Assembly: GCA_016713325.1 (NCBI GenBank) | Contig: JADJPJ010000050.1 | Coordinates: forward strand, 1 to 41,874 | Reading direction: 5' to 3' | DNA length: 41,874 nucleotides | DNA from: Candidatus Flexifilum affinis | Lineage (GTDB): Bacteria > Chloroflexota > Anaerolineae > Aggregatilineales > Phototrophicaceae | Shown here: positions 20,856 to 31,835 of the stretch, one piece after another | How positions within the stretch are numbered: the stretch's first letter is position 1 | Layout: each line of letters opens with the position of its first letter | Position numbers and translations under genes: made by a program | Notes under the pieces: model-generated | Databases searched by the model: none | What the model saw: only the letters and a program-made list of their open reading frames with translations | What the model was told of the DNA's origin: nothing

Positions 20856-21463
20856 TTATGCGCCATAATACCTGACCTCCACATTCACAAGTCGGCTGTG
20901 CGCGATATAGCACACGCCGTTGCCATATTCGGCGAGATAGTGTCTCACGTGCAGCGCAGCACGACTGCTGAGCGACACCGCCGACGCATCAATGGGCAGC
21001 GCGTGCCGCAGGCCCTGCGAGCCATCGGCGAGGATCGAGAAACCGCCGACATACTGCTCCACCTGTGTCCCCAGAGGACGTGGGACTCCGTCAATCACGT
21101 CGCAGGGCCGCCCTCTTCATTCTCGTCACCATCGACGATAAGCCGATGCAGCCAGCCAGCCCCATCATGCCAGAAGAAGATTTCCCAGGCCTGGTTGAAG
21201 ACGCGGAGCTGCTGCAAAGTGTTGGCGTCGAGCGCCGGCGCGATATGGGGGCGGCGGCATGAGAATAGTAGACCTGGCCTGCAGCAAAACGTCCCAGTTC
21301 ACGCCGTCATAGGCGTGGGCAAGGATGAATGCATCCCCTGGAATGGGTTCTGCGCCAGCCATTCGAGCGGGTCAAGTGCACCCAGCGGCGTCACTTTGAT
21401 CGCCACTCGTTCCACCTTGTGCAGCGTGCGGGTGCCCGCAGCATTCGTCAATTGTCCGGTCAT
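20856..21463 (-). CDS. csx19: Csx19-like (TIGR03984) type III protein, frameshifted
   Basis: The ATG at 21463 with a GAGGA eight bases upstream starts MTGQLTNAAGTRTLHKVERV. Joined frames give AFILAHAYDGVNWDVLLQ, DANTLQQLRVFNQAWEIFFW and a C-terminus LAEYGNGVCYIAHSRLVNVE. The pair of motifs AHAYDGVNW and LQQLRVF...EIFFW matches the Csx19/TIGR03984 pattern of a small protein encoded with csx10. Its role in III-D complexes is unsettled. About 202 residues, with at least two frame changes (near 21345 and 21270). It is 31 bases before the large RAMP gene. Confidence 0.65.
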
Positions 21464-21467
21464 TGAT

Positions 21468-22857
21468 CTATCCTCTCCGCAGGCCTTGAAGCGCTGTGAC
21501 GAACCGTTCCAACTGGTCGCGCTCCTCGGGTGAGAGTGCGCGTGGGCTATCTCTCAGGCTGATCTCATTTTGAAAACCTGGCGTATGCAGCGTGATTGTC
21601 GTTTTTCGCCCGCTCAGGCGACCACGCCCGATACTGCTCTCGCCCCCCAGAGGAAGGTCGCGGGTCCAGAGATCCTTTAGCGTCAGGAGCAGCAGCCCTG
21701 CTTCAGCATCCACACGGAGAAGTTCCTCTTCGGACGCCTTCGCCGGATAGCGAAGCTCCAGCTTGATGGGAACCATCGTATCTTCATTGGCGAACACCGG
21801 CTGCTGTCCAAATAACCCAGTATCGAATGCGCCGCCGGTGAACCGGTCGATACGCACCCGGTTCTGTACCGGGTCGAACAGCCCGCCTTCGATGAGGTGT
21901 TCCTCAAACGATCACGCGGCTGGCGCTGGGTTCTCGTTCCTCCTGAGTTTCCCTGGTCGCCGCCATGTTTCCCGAACATGTCGTCGATCAGGTTTTTTGC
22001 GTGGCGAACACCGCTGTTGCAGCGATCTTCGCCAGCGCGCGCGCAGCGCACCGGCAATGCTGGTTCCGCTGAGTACCGGTTGAAGTTCCCTGGCAGCATT
22101 GCGGCTCACAAGGTGCGCCATGTCGGCAACATCGGCGCCAGCGCGGATAAGCAGCGAGTCTTGCAGTGAGAACTAGCGTCGATGCGCACAAAGGTCCGGT
22201 TGTCCTGCGGCATCTCTGACCACGCGCAATGCCTGGTAGAGCGACGCATGCGTCGGTCCTGTTAACGCCTATTCGCCATGATGAAGCCAATTGATCAACC
22301 CTCAGACGTCCTGAATTGGTAGTCACGCACCCGCCAGCCAGTAACTTTGGCCCGCCCGTAGCCGCGATGTTTGCGCCCGCCGAGCGGATCTGCCTCTTCT
22401 CCAACTGCGGTCAGAGCTGTCGCCAGCGCGCCAACGAGGCGGTCGCACGTCCGCGGTCGCCATTATTCGGACTCATGCTGGTAGAGACAATTCCAAGCGC
22501 AGGGGAAAGCGGGTGCCTACCGTCCAGACGCGTTGAACGAATAGAGTCCGCCCTCTTCGGCCGTCCGATGGTATCTGCATTGATCTTGACGCCATCGCGC
22601 CCTTCGAGCAGATGACCTGCGCCTGAGCCGAGCGCGTCGTCCACGATGACGCGGCTCTGCGCGCCACGATTTCGATCGTATAGCGAAGCGCCGGGCAGTA
22701 GCGGGCTGCCGCTGAGCGGATCCTCAAGGAGCAGGACGGTCGTCCCATCGCTCTCGCCGCCACCAAAATGCGCCGGCGTTTGTAGGACGAGGTCGCCTTC
22801 AATGACAATGCGCCGGGCAATATGCCGCGACTCTGAACCTGCATGGCGACTGGTCAT
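21468..22857 (-). CDS. Double-RAMP type III backbone protein, frameshifted
   Basis: The ATG at 22857 overlaps the csx10 stop by four bases (ATGA). The N-terminal RAMP has RRIVIEGDLVLQTPAHFGGG, a SGSPLLPGASL entry and, after frame changes, LGGRKHRGYGRAKVTGWRV, the glycine-rich loop. A second RAMP follows with VSRNAARELQPVLSGTSIAG and ALRARW, then RIDRFTGGAFDTGLFGQQPV and LPLGGESSIGRGRLSG. Two RAMP units in about 462 residues fit a fused Cas7-type backbone protein. The last frame (21857-21468) is clean; earlier parts have several shifts. It is four bases upstream of csx19. Confidence 0.7.
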
Positions 22858-24331
22858 CGTGCACCTCTCCGTTTACTTGCCTTCTGCGCATTTTCCAGGA
22901 CGGCGTCGATGCGCTTCAGCACCCGCCGGACCGGTTCAGTTGCGGCAGGCTGCTGCTCGGTCAGCCATTCCTTGAGCGGCTTCCCGTCGATGCGAGCCTC
23001 CGAGTACTTTCGGTCGGCATGCTTGCCTTTGATGTCCTTTAGGAAATCCGAGATCACTGACATCGACGGCCCCTCCTTACGCAGCTCATCGGCGATGGCC
23101 TGCCTCAGGCGAGCAAGACCTGAGCGGGTGAGATCGCCTTGGAGGCGGTAGCGCTGGTCGGAAAAGACTGCTGCATGTTCCAAGAGCGCAGTCTGGGCGG
23201 TTCGGCGCGACTGGATGCGATCCCACAGGACCGCTGAGCTGTCAGCCAGCTCCAGAAGAGCGGTGATGGGCTGCGCCATGACGTCAACTTGGATCGCCCG
23301 ATACTGCGACCTCGCTGCCAGTTCACCGCCACTTCGCCGAAGCCGTCCTCGCGGCGCTCACCAATGCCGGCGCGCAGCCACGACTCAGCGGCCGCCTGCG
23401 ACACCGTGCCGTGTCTCAGCACGACTACGCTTCCCATTGCGAGCGACGGACTCTGCGGCAAAGGCAGGTTCCACTTTCGGTTAAAGCCGCCGACGATGGT
23501 GGTATCCAGAAAATACGCTTCCACGTCGGCGGCGCTTAGGCTGCTGCCATGCAAGTTAAGCACGTACAGCAGTGCAGCGAGGGATGGCTGCACCTGTCCG
23601 CCCGCATCACGCAGTATAGCGTCACTCAACAGCGTCAGGATGACAGGGCCAGCGTCAATCACTGGCTCAGAGTCGTTCTCCGCAAGGAACACGTCGTCAA
23701 TCGTTGCCCGGCCATAGCCGGCGCTACGCGCCCCGCCCAACATCACGGTTTCCATTCCCGTGAGCAGACTTGTCAGCTCCGTAGCATCTTCGGCAGCACA
23801 CAGGATCATGCCGCGAAAGCTCTGTCCACGTTCCAGTGCGTCGTACCGGTAGACGGTACCCTCGCCACCACCGCTGCGAGGGCGCTCGGTATGGACGTTC
23901 AACCGGCGCTCGACCTGAACGAGCGATGCTTCCCTGCCGGCGGTCGTCGCGAAGCCCCGCACACCTTTGGTCTGCCCATCGGGACGGCCATACACCAGAT
24001 CGTAGACTGCCAATGCCTGATCGCTTTCGCTCTGCGTCAGGAGATGCTTCTCGCGCACCCAGGAGAGCGGACAGGGCAGCGTCCGCATGTCCTTCACCGG
24101 ATCGACCACATAGGCATTGAGGAATCGAGTGGCGCCAGAGAAGAACAGCCGTTGATCCGGGTCCGCAGCCGGGTTGATTGCTTTACCCTGGCGGAGCAGC
24201 GCACCGATCAGCGCACCTCGCATGGTCGCACCAGGAACGTAGGGATAGGAAACTGAGCTGTTCGGCTCGCCATAGAGAGAAGTGAGGAGCGCCGGTTCAT
24301 CCAGAGTCAGTCGATAATGCAGCGTGGGCAT
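22854..24331 (-). CDS. csx10: Csx10 RAMP protein, one frameshift
   Basis: The start MPTLHYRLTLDEPAL at 24331 overlaps the upstream Cas7 gene's stop. The N-terminus has SYPYVPGATMRGALIGALL, the RAMP glycine-rich entry, then a Cys/Pro segment PCPLSWVREKHLL and the loop VMLGGARSAGYGRATIDDV. The frame continues to REDGFGEVAVNWQRG, then shifts near 23285 into a helical tail (ARLRQAIADELRKEG, SEARIDGKPLKEWL) ending at 22854. Csx10 proteins usually carry such a tail, so I read it as one gene of about 491 residues rather than a separate small subunit. Csx10 is the Cas5-like subunit of type III-D complexes. Confidence 0.78.
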
Positions 24332-24999
24332 CAGGCGCCTCCTTGAACACGAGCGACGAAGCGATCAAGCGAACCCGCAGGTAAGCCATCAATGGTGAGG
24401 GTGATCCGTCCGCGACCTCGCGACCGGCTGTGGCCGGCGCGGTGCAGTGAAGCGGCGCATGCGGCGAGCAGATCGATCTCGTCGTTCGTCAGCGCGGCCT
24501 GGAGAATCACCGGCGCGCGAAAAACGGTCTCTCGCAGAATGACGCGCATAGCCCGCAGCGAGTTATCCTTGGGAGTGTCGCGCATAGGATCGGCGGCGGT
24601 CTGCCGGCGCACTGCCGTCAGCGACTCCAGCACCTCGCGTGGGCTCAGCCGACCACTCGCAATCTCGTGACGGACGCGGTTGATCAGATCGAACGGCAGT
24701 TCGCCCGTCCCAATGTGCAGCTTTGCCTGACCACCAACGCCGCTCCCTGGTACGCCGAACAGCCCGTCGGCGGCCTGATTGAAGGCGTTCAGCACCGGAG
24801 AGTGCGACAGTTCCAGAGCGTAGAGGATGTTGGCGCACCTCTACCAGTAAGCCCTTGAGTGTTCGACCTTGACGATCGGCAGTCCCGTCGAGGCATCATG
24901 TTCGACTTCCTGATCTACCACGCCGGCAATGCCGTCTCCTCGGCCAAACGTGGTATCGCTGATCAGGCGGACCTCCAGCGAGAGATCAGGATTGGGCAT
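24331..24999 (-). CDS. cas7: Cas7/Csm3-like RAMP protein, two frameshifts
   Basis: The ATG at 24999 lies inside the end of cas10 (14-base overlap). The sequence begins MPNPDLSLEVRLISDTTFGR and GDGIAGVVDQEVEHD, the start typical of Csm3-like proteins in III-D loci. Frame changes near 24870 and 24845 lead through RTLKGLLVE and CANILYALELSHSPVLNAF to DGLFGVPGSGVG, ending SLHRAGHSRSRGRGRITLTI and FVARVQGGA. The glycine/arginine-rich loop GHSRSRGRGR is the RAMP signature. Length would be about 222 residues. Csm3-like subunits bind the crRNA and carry the target-RNA cutting aspartate; the likely candidate here is in the DQEVEHD stretch. Confidence 0.75.
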
Positions 25000-26132
25000 C
25001 AGGAATCTCCCTTTTTCCATGGGAGCAGGGAACGTACAGGTCCATCAACTCCAGCGCGTCATAGTAGCCGCAATAACCCTGGTCCCAGCCTGAACCGTCT
25101 TCATAAGCGCGAGCGAACGGGTAATGCGATTTGACGATAGCGATGCCGGCGCAGGCCGTCAGTGGCGCGCCAAACTGCACCGCTGTAGCCGCTTGAAACT
25201 GGCGAATGAACTCGAGAGCGATGGCGATGCCAATACGACCATCACATACGAAGGTGACATCATCGCCTCCGAAGATGAGCGGCCGGAACGGCAAATTGAA
25301 CTGACTGCCGATGCGCTTGACCGTAAGCGGCGCCTGTCCGCTAAAGTGATAGAGAAGCGCGCCATCCTTTCCGATGGCATCCTGGAGGGTACGCAGCGTC
25401 CCCTTCAGTGCCTCCTCCGAGGCGCGCTTCACTCTCTCTGAAAAACCCCGCAGCGCATCAATATAGCGGCTGTTGTCCTTAATGCGGGCATAGTTCTGGC
25501 CGATGCTGCTCACCAGACGCCCCAGGCCATTGCCGTCAGCATGCACGACGGCGATGAAGCTCTTCTCATCATCTGTTCGCCCAAGATCGTCGAAGTCGAG
25601 CGGAAAGCGAAACTGCGAGTCGAGTGCGCCCATTGCTTCAAGCACATCATTTGCCCGCGGAACATAGGCGTATTTCGACGCGACCTCAGCCGACTGAAGG
25701 CGGCGATCCCCATTGCAGGTCGCGAACGACTTCCGCCAGCGATCTGTCGGACCACCGATGTTCGCGGCTGTGCAGGATCAGGTGCAGTCCTGGCGCCTCG
25801 AGGAGGACGCGCGTGGAGAGCGATCGCGAGAAGGCCCGAGCCAGGTCTTCACTGCGAAAGATGGCGACGAAGTTGCCGCCACCGCTGTAAACGACCTCGG
25901 CATTCAGCGTCGAGTCCTGCTCGATATGCCAATCTGGCAGGATCTCCCTTCTGGCGCTCACGTTGCTGCTCGACGCCACTTCACGGACGGCGTCGAGCGC
26001 CCAGGCCTCGGTTGCAGCGCCAACGAGAAATGACGCGCCGATATTCTCCTTCAATCGGTTGCTGCTGAAGATGTAGTCTTGGATGTGCGCCACCTCGGCG
26101 GCGACAAGTGTCACGGAGCCCGGGTCGCTCAT
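24986..26132 (-). CDS. cas10: Cas10-like polymerase/cyclase subunit, unusually short, one frameshift
   Basis: The ATG at 26132 has GGGGAGG five bases upstream. The N-terminal half has AHIQDYIFSSNRLKENIGAS and YSGGGNFVAIF (first palm, near residue 83). After a shift near 25690 come VVHADGNGLGRLVSSIG and the active-site FGGDDVTFVCDG (GGDD near residue 289) of the second palm, which makes cyclic oligoadenylates in active Cas10. No HD nuclease domain precedes the first palm, the cysteine-rich region between the palms is not seen, and the C-terminal helical domain is cut to about 35 residues before the overlap with cas7. At about 381 residues it is well below the usual Cas10 length. Signalling looks possible, DNase activity does not. 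Confidence 0.8.
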
Positions 26133-26366
26133 AGAACCTCCCCTTGCGCAGACATAGCTAAGACTCCTAATAGATTGAGTGTACCGACTTCTTTCCAAGA
26201 ATGCCTTAGGGGCAGCGTCCAAACATCTAAGGAGATGTTCCGCCCCACTCAAGCTCCGTGCGACCGGAGGATGCTGCATATGATCGGCGCGCCTCTCGTA
26301 AGCGCAGGACATCCGCAGCGTATTCCTCACCTTACTCGCCTGGAGGAGGTCGCGGGAAGTGCGGGA
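26133..26366. other. Cas10 upstream region
   Basis: No gene supported. It holds the Cas10 ribosome-binding site and probably a promoter, since the upstream HTH gene ends at 26367. Confidence 0.3.
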
Positions 26367-26651
26367 CTACCCTGCCCGCTCCTCCCGGCGCAGCTCCTGA
26401 TGGCGATCGAGAAATGGTGCAAACACACGAATCAATACGTAGCGGTTCGGCTTGACCTCCTTCAGCTCCTCGAGTGTCGCCAGTTCGCCGAAGATGTTCG
26501 TCAGGTGTCTGGCGACCACACTCGGCGCGATGAACAGCTTCATGCCTATCGCCTTGTTCGTCATGCCTTGCGCAGCCCATTCCACAATTTCGCGCTGCCG
26601 ATCCGTCAAACGGTGCACGTAGAACTTAACCAGCCGGCTGTCGTCAACCAT
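26367..26651 (-). CDS. Single-domain LuxR-type HTH regulator, copy 1
   Basis: The protein of 94 residues starts MVDDSRLVKFYVHRL at 26651, with AGGAG seven bases before the ATG. Residues 13-70 are a LuxR/GerE helix-turn-helix (LTDRQREIVEWAAQGMTNKA, SVVARHLTNIFGEL) with a short C-terminal helix ending DRHQELRREERAG. No receiver or sensor domain is present, so it may act as a constitutive or partner-controlled DNA binder. It sits between the LysRS-like gene and cas10. A close paralogue lies at 39495-39779 beyond the CRISPR array, in the same orientation, suggesting one regulatory pair spanning the system. Confidence 0.85.
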   Translation of the reverse strand: MVDDSRLVKFYVHRLTDRQREIVEWAAQGMTNKAIGMKLFIAPSVVARHLTNIFGELATLEELKEVKPNRYVLIRVFAPFLDRHQELRREERAG

Positions 26652-27070
26652 GTGCGATCTCCTGCTCTGCGTTCGGTCTCGCATGGGGTGTGCATGTTCG
26701 GCGCACCCGCCGTCTCATCTCGCCGAACCGCACCCCATGCCGTGTCGGTCGTAATGGGAGTCGCTGTGACCCCACACTACAGTTTTACGACACTACCAAG
26801 TTCGCACCTTAGGGGTTGCCCCTTATCTTGCTAAATCACGGGCGCATTGACGGGAAACGGATCGGTGCAGGCAGTTCCTGTCCATGGCTTACTGCAGGAT
26901 TCGCGCAACACTGACCATTCAACGTCGTCATCGGCTGACGTCATCGATTGCGGGAATTCCGGCGAGATTGAATAGCTCAACGTGACGCGCTCCTTTGGCA
27001 AGAGAAATCCAGCTCAGCTCAACAGACTCGAAAGTGCGAGAGCCTTTGCCTGACAAGCAGCAGATGGCGT
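26652..27070. other. Gene-free stretch of about 420 bases in the cas locus
   Basis: Only shadow frames are seen. A short G/C hairpin (AGGGG TTG CCCCT near 26811-26822) and AT-richer segments suggest a promoter or operator for the HTH gene. No confident -35/-10 pair is assigned. Confidence 0.35.
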
Positions 27071-28455
27071 TCAGAAGTCCCGCTCACGAGGGTCGTCCAT
27101 ATCCACCAGGAGCGAGAGAAGCTGATCGATGTGGATGCATAAGGCGCCTGCTGGCGGCAGACCATGAGTCATCGCCGCCTCTGCCGATAACTCATGTAAG
27201 CGGCGCGGATCGTTCTGGACAGTATAGGCGATGCCGAAGCAGACACCGCCGATGAACAGGCGCGCCATCTCCGCCAGTGCGGTAGAATGGCGATCCTGCT
27301 TCGCGTGTGGGAACTCAGTAAGCGGAAAGTCGACCAGGAACGTGGGTTCGCGCAGCTGGGGATAAACCAGCTGTTCGGCGATGTACACGGCTACAGCCTC
27401 AATGGTTTCACAGTGCTGTGCATCAACACCGACCGACCTGGCGACCTCAGCGGCCTGTTGGAGGGAGTGCATGTGCAGGAAGTCGCGGCCAGTTTCGACC
27501 TGTACAAGGCCAATCAGGCTTTGGCGCCGCCAGTTCAGGCCGAGCTGCAGCGCCTTGAAGTCAAATGGCATATCGTCAGCATTAACCACGAGGCTGCGAA
27601 CCTCGTCCGCCACATCGCCCGCCAGTCGTTCAGCCAGAGACATCATGTCGGTGATCTCGGCCGGAGCCAGACAGCAGTGAAGCACCTGCTCTGACAAAGC
27701 CGGTAATCCAGCGTCGGACATCGGCGTCTTCAGGCTGACCACATCGTACACGGCTTCGAGCCCACCAACGAGCAGATCGGTCAGGTAAGTGTCTACGGTG
27801 GCGTTCGGATATGAACTTGCAGGGCCGCTCATCATGTCGCTGACGGTGCGCCCCTGCAATGTCAGGTCCGGAAGTGGCGCCTTGACCTCCAGAAAACCAT
27901 ACTCATCTTCCAGGTCTCGCCGCAGCACACGGAGCGCCTTGCTGTGAGCCATGGCACGCCTGCGAGACTGACCCGTTATGCCGAGTCCATGCCATGATCT
28001 CGCCGGCGGCATACTGGCGTCGTCCCCAGGCATCTCCCCTACTGGAGCAAGCATCGTCCAATGCTGCACCATGGCCGTCAGTTCGCCCTCAGTGGTCTGA
28101 TAGAGCCGGTTGACGTGAAAGCCGACCCAATCCAGGGATTGGACAAGCTGTGAGAACGTGCCGATCTCGTAATCGGCCAGAACATTCACCGACAGGAAGA
28201 ACTGAAGGCTGGCATCACGGTCTTCAAGTCGGACGTACAGGTTCCTTCCCACCGGTCGAAGGCTGGTGACACGCCCCATCAGGCGCAGAGTCGTTTCTTC
28301 CCCTGCGCATCGACATAGGAATAATCCTGATGCACATCGATCAAGGCGCAGGATCGCTCAAAGGCATGTGGATAGGGGTTGATCCCGTAGGACCCGAATG
28401 CATGGAGCCGATCTGACAGTGTACGCACAGAGGTCAACTTCGATAAAGTGGTCAT
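27071..28455 (-). CDS. Lysyl-tRNA synthetase-like pseudoenzyme, one frameshift
   Basis: Starting at 28455 (MTTLSKLTSVRTLSDRL, GAGAG upstream), the N-terminus reads GINPYPHAFERSCALIDVH as in class II LysRS. A shift near 28288 joins GEETTLRLMGRVTSLR to the OB-fold (GRNLYVRLEDRDASLQFF), followed by the core SWHGLGITGQSRR, EYGFLEVKAPLPDL, LTDLLVGGLEAVYDVV and FLVDFPLTEFPHAKQ. The length of about 460 is near that of a LysRS. But motif 2 (usually RNFRNEG) reads LKTPMSDAG and motif 3 (GxGIGIDR) reads GALCIHIDQ, losing the ATP-binding arginines. It is therefore not a tRNA charging enzyme. It heads the cas operon, before the HTH and cas10. Confidence 0.75.
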
Positions 28456-28529
28456 GACAATCTCTCGATCACCAGCGGTGAAGCAGGCTCACAAATCGAT
28501 TGCTTCAGTTCCAGTAAACCACGTCCACC

Positions 28530-28547
28530 GTTGTGTGAGCGTTGTGT
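28530..28547. promoter_or_regulatory. SARP-type heptamer direct repeat in the divergent promoter region
   Basis: GTTGTGT occurs at 28530-28536 and again at 28541-28547, an exact 11-base period. SARP/AfsR-type regulators bind heptamer direct repeats with this spacing, and the plus-strand gene 86 bases away encodes such a protein. On the minus strand a TTTACT lies 11 bases beyond the repeat and could be a -10 for the LysRS-like/cas operon. The link is inferred. Confidence 0.5.
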
Positions 28548-28632
28548 CATTTATCAGGCCCGAACCTGATACCTGTAAATGGCGTACCATCCGCACCGGG
28601 ACTAGACTGTAAGAACGTAGTTAGGAGCTGCG

Positions 28633-31600
28633 ATGGCACATTTGCGTCTTCGTCTGCTTGCCAACCGTCCACGCATCGACCTGGATGAAGGGCCGGTCCT
28701 ATTGGCGAGAAGAGATGCCCTTCACCTCTTGCTCTACACTGCCGACCAGGGGTTGGAGAGTTACAACCGCGACTCGCTGAATGCGCTGCTATTTGGGGAA
28801 GGCAGCTCCTCTCAGAAGCTGCGGGAAGCCCTGCACTGGCTCAACCGAACCCTGCGCGACGCCGGTTTCGCGCATACCCTATTCCCTTCGGCGGGCAAGG
28901 ATCAGCATCAGCGGATGCTCCACTTCGCGCGCGAGGCTGTTCGGGTCGATGCCCATGAATTCTCCGATGGCGCCGAACAACTGCTGGCTCACCCGGCCAA
29001 TTCTCTCGATGCGGCCTACGAATCCGCCCTCCTATCGCTTCTTGAAAAGTATGAGAACCACTTTCTGAACGGACTGACCTTCGACAGCTATGAGCTTGGC
29101 GCGTGGCACGAGCAGCGGCAGCAGGCCCTGGCCGACCTGCGCCATCAGCTGCTTGAACGATTGGTCCAGCTTCACATCCATCGGGGTGAACTTGCTCTGG
29201 CGAAGCAGGTTGCAGAGCTCTGGCGAGACAGCCTGAATCCAGGCTTCGTGCCGCTGCATTACCTGATCTGGCTGGCGCTGACCCTGGGTCTCAATTCCGC
29301 TGCTCAGCAGTACCTGGTCCAGCTTCAACGTTACCAGGATGAAGACCCAACGTTCTTCGGGACCGACGTCGAGACCTGGCGGTCGCTCATCGACAGCGAG
29401 GGACTTCCTTCGGTGCTGTACCTTCGGCTGCAAACCGTCAGCCGCGTGGTCTCTGCGCCGCTGCTCCTGGATGGCGCGTTCAGCCGAAAGCGGCAGATTC
29501 TTGACCTGGTCGAGCTGCTGACCGACCGGTACGCTCCGCGCGCGATTGGGTTGACGGGTCTCCCTGGCGTTGGCAAATCTCACTTCGTGGCCCACGTCAT
29601 CTCCCTGGTTCGTCAAGTCCAGCCAAAAATCGAGATCGTCTTGGTGCACCTGACAGCTCAAACCGACTTCGAGACGCTGTTGAACGAGGTGCTGGAGCAA
29701 CTTCACTTTCAGCAATTTCAGGCGCTGCCGTACGCTGCGCGCGAGCGTCGGCTCCGGCAGAACCTTCGCGTGGGTCAGTACCTTATTGTCATCGACGATG
29801 ACACCGCACAACGCCTGTCCAATCCGGAGTTTGTGGACAAGATCCGGGCCATCTTTGAGAATGTCGAGCTGATCCTGGTCTCCCGCACTCTGCCTGGAGA
29901 CCAGTATTATCCCGTGGAACTCGTCGGATTTGACGTCGATTGCGTGCGGCGGCACTTTCTGGAGGAGCTTGCATCTTCCCGCCCCATTGACGACGCCGAC
30001 CTCGACGCCGTAACGCGAATCACTGGCGGGCTGCCGCTGACTGTCGGCTGGCTGGTTGGCTTCCTGCGTCAACGCCGCTTCCAGATGACACAGTTTGTCA
30101 AGACATTCTCGACTCAGCGGGAGGTTGGCTGGAGCCAGAACACCGCCGTCGAAAACATCAACTCGCTGCTGACCTGGATCTGGTACCAGCTCATGCCGTA
30201 CGAGCGAAGCATCCTCTATGTGGCGAGCATGTTCGACCCGGCAAAAGGCGTCGACTTCGAGGACATGCTTGCAATTGCCGAACGCGCCTTCCCGATGAAG
30301 CGGGAGCGGCTTGAGCAGAAGATCGCCAGACTGGTCGAAACGCGGCTCCTTCAGCCTATGCTGGAGTCAGAGTCGCGCTGGGGTCTACACCCGGTGACCT
30401 ATGAATTTGTGGCGGGGATCGCCGAACTGAGCGGCGCGCACTTCGCTGAAATCAGGTTGGCTTACATTGAGCGATTCCTGCGCTACACACGCGAGCATGC
30501 AACCGACTTCCCGACGCTCGATCGCGAGAAAGAGAACATCCTGAAGATGTTCGAACTGATCATGCGCGAGCCCACCGCGTCCACCCTGCTTAGCGAAGCA
30601 ATCACAATCCTCAACCAGGCTTTCGACTACTTCGTGTCGAATGGGTTCTATAACCGCGTGGGTCTGCTTCTGGAAGGCGCCCTCCACGTTCAAGGCATTC
30701 ACGACCATGGGCGCGTTGACCTGCTGTCGCACCTCGGCGAGAACGCGCTCCATCAGGGAGAGTATGACAAAGCCGAGCAGTGGTACGGGGAAGCCTCGGA
30801 ACTGGCGCTGCAAATCGGGCTGGTGAAGGATTATGCCGACACCCTATGCGAATTGGGCCGCCTGCACATCATGCGCGGAAGTCTTGACGTGGCGAAGGCA
30901 AGTCTTGAGGCAGCGCTGGACGCCATCGAATCCCATGACGAACTCCGCATCGCCGCCAAGATTCATGCCAATCTTGCCGTGGTCGCCTACCACTTGGGAA
31001 AGTACGACGAATCCGAAGAGATCCTGAGTCAGGTGACCGAGACGCTGATTGCGAGAGATGACCACGTCGCCGAGACAGGAGTCTTGAGCATTCTTCAGTT
31101 TGTCAGGAGGCCTCCTTGGCTTGGTCGCGATTGCGCGGAAGGACCATGACTCCGCCGAACAGCACTTCATGAAGTCACTGGAAATTGGACGAGCTCTCAA
31201 CAACCTGGAGCGGCTGGCACGCGACTATATCTATCTTGCGGTGCTCAACTACAACCGCCGGGAATTCGAAGCAGCACTCGACTATTTCATGCAGGCCAGC
31301 GTCGTCGCCGAGTATTTGCAGCATGGCGAGTTGATGAACTGGTGTTGGTGGAACATCGGCGCACTCTACGGCGTGAAGAGTGAATGCATCCGCGCCAGTC
31401 GCAAGCTGCACCTGGCGCAGGGTCAAGCCAAAGAACTCGGGCTAGCCCATGCGATTCCGAATATCTCCCTGTGGCTCGGCATGCTGCATCTCCGCCAGTA
31501 TCAGTTTGAGCCGGCACGCACCTACTTCAGCGCGTCGCTCATGCAATCGGCGCAGCTTCCCAGGAACATTCCCCTGGCGCTTTACGGTCTCGCGTTGGCA

Positions 31601-31828
31601 GATCGCTACGAACACGACCTGGCGATGCTCAACAGCCCTGCGGAGGCAGCCCTGAAGATTGCGGAGACATTGGATGGCATTGACGTTGGGGCGGCCAAGC
31701 TGGAAGCCGTCAAGCAGGAGGATTTAGAACGCGCGCAGGAGTATTTCCAGACAGCGATGGTCGACTCCCCGGGGATCGAAGGCTACCACATTGTTCCGGC
31801 GCTGGGATCGTGGTTGTCGCGCCAGTAG
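28633..31828 (+). CDS. SARP-STAND-TPR transcription regulator, one frameshift
   Basis: The ATG at 28633 has GGAG five bases upstream. Residues 1-90 resemble a SARP winged helix (YNRDSLNALLFGEGSS, LREALHWLNRTLRD), 95-245 a bacterial transcription activator domain (ENHFLNGLTF, LRHQLLERLVQLHIHRGEL). A STAND/NB-ARC ATPase follows: Walker A GLTGLPGVGKSHF near 311, Walker B YLIVIDDD near 391, then ITGGLPLTVGWLVGF. The C-terminus has TPR repeats (GEYDKAEQWYGEASELALQI). A shift near 31100 moves to the last frame (GLLGLVAIARKDHDSAE), for about 1064 residues. STAND proteins are ATP-driven switches triggered by a ligand. It is transcribed divergently from the cas operon and probably controls it. Confidence 0.8.
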
Positions 31829-31835
31829 TCTTCAC

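Noticed and set aside
22854..23279. Separate small subunit (Csm2/Cmr5-like) gene
   Set aside because: The frame continues the csx10 tail after a one-base shift near 23285, and its sequence fits the helical C-terminus usual in Csx10.
26995..27255. Plus-strand 86-codon gene
   Set aside because: It mostly overlaps the 3' end of the LysRS-like gene in antisense, with shadow-like composition.
27071..28455. Functional lysyl-tRNA synthetase
   Set aside because: Motif 2 and motif 3 arginines are absent even after frame correction, so aminoacylation is not expected.
29032..30072. 346-residue minus-strand frame inside the STAND gene
   Set aside because: Antisense shadow of the Walker-containing gene; no motif or start signal.
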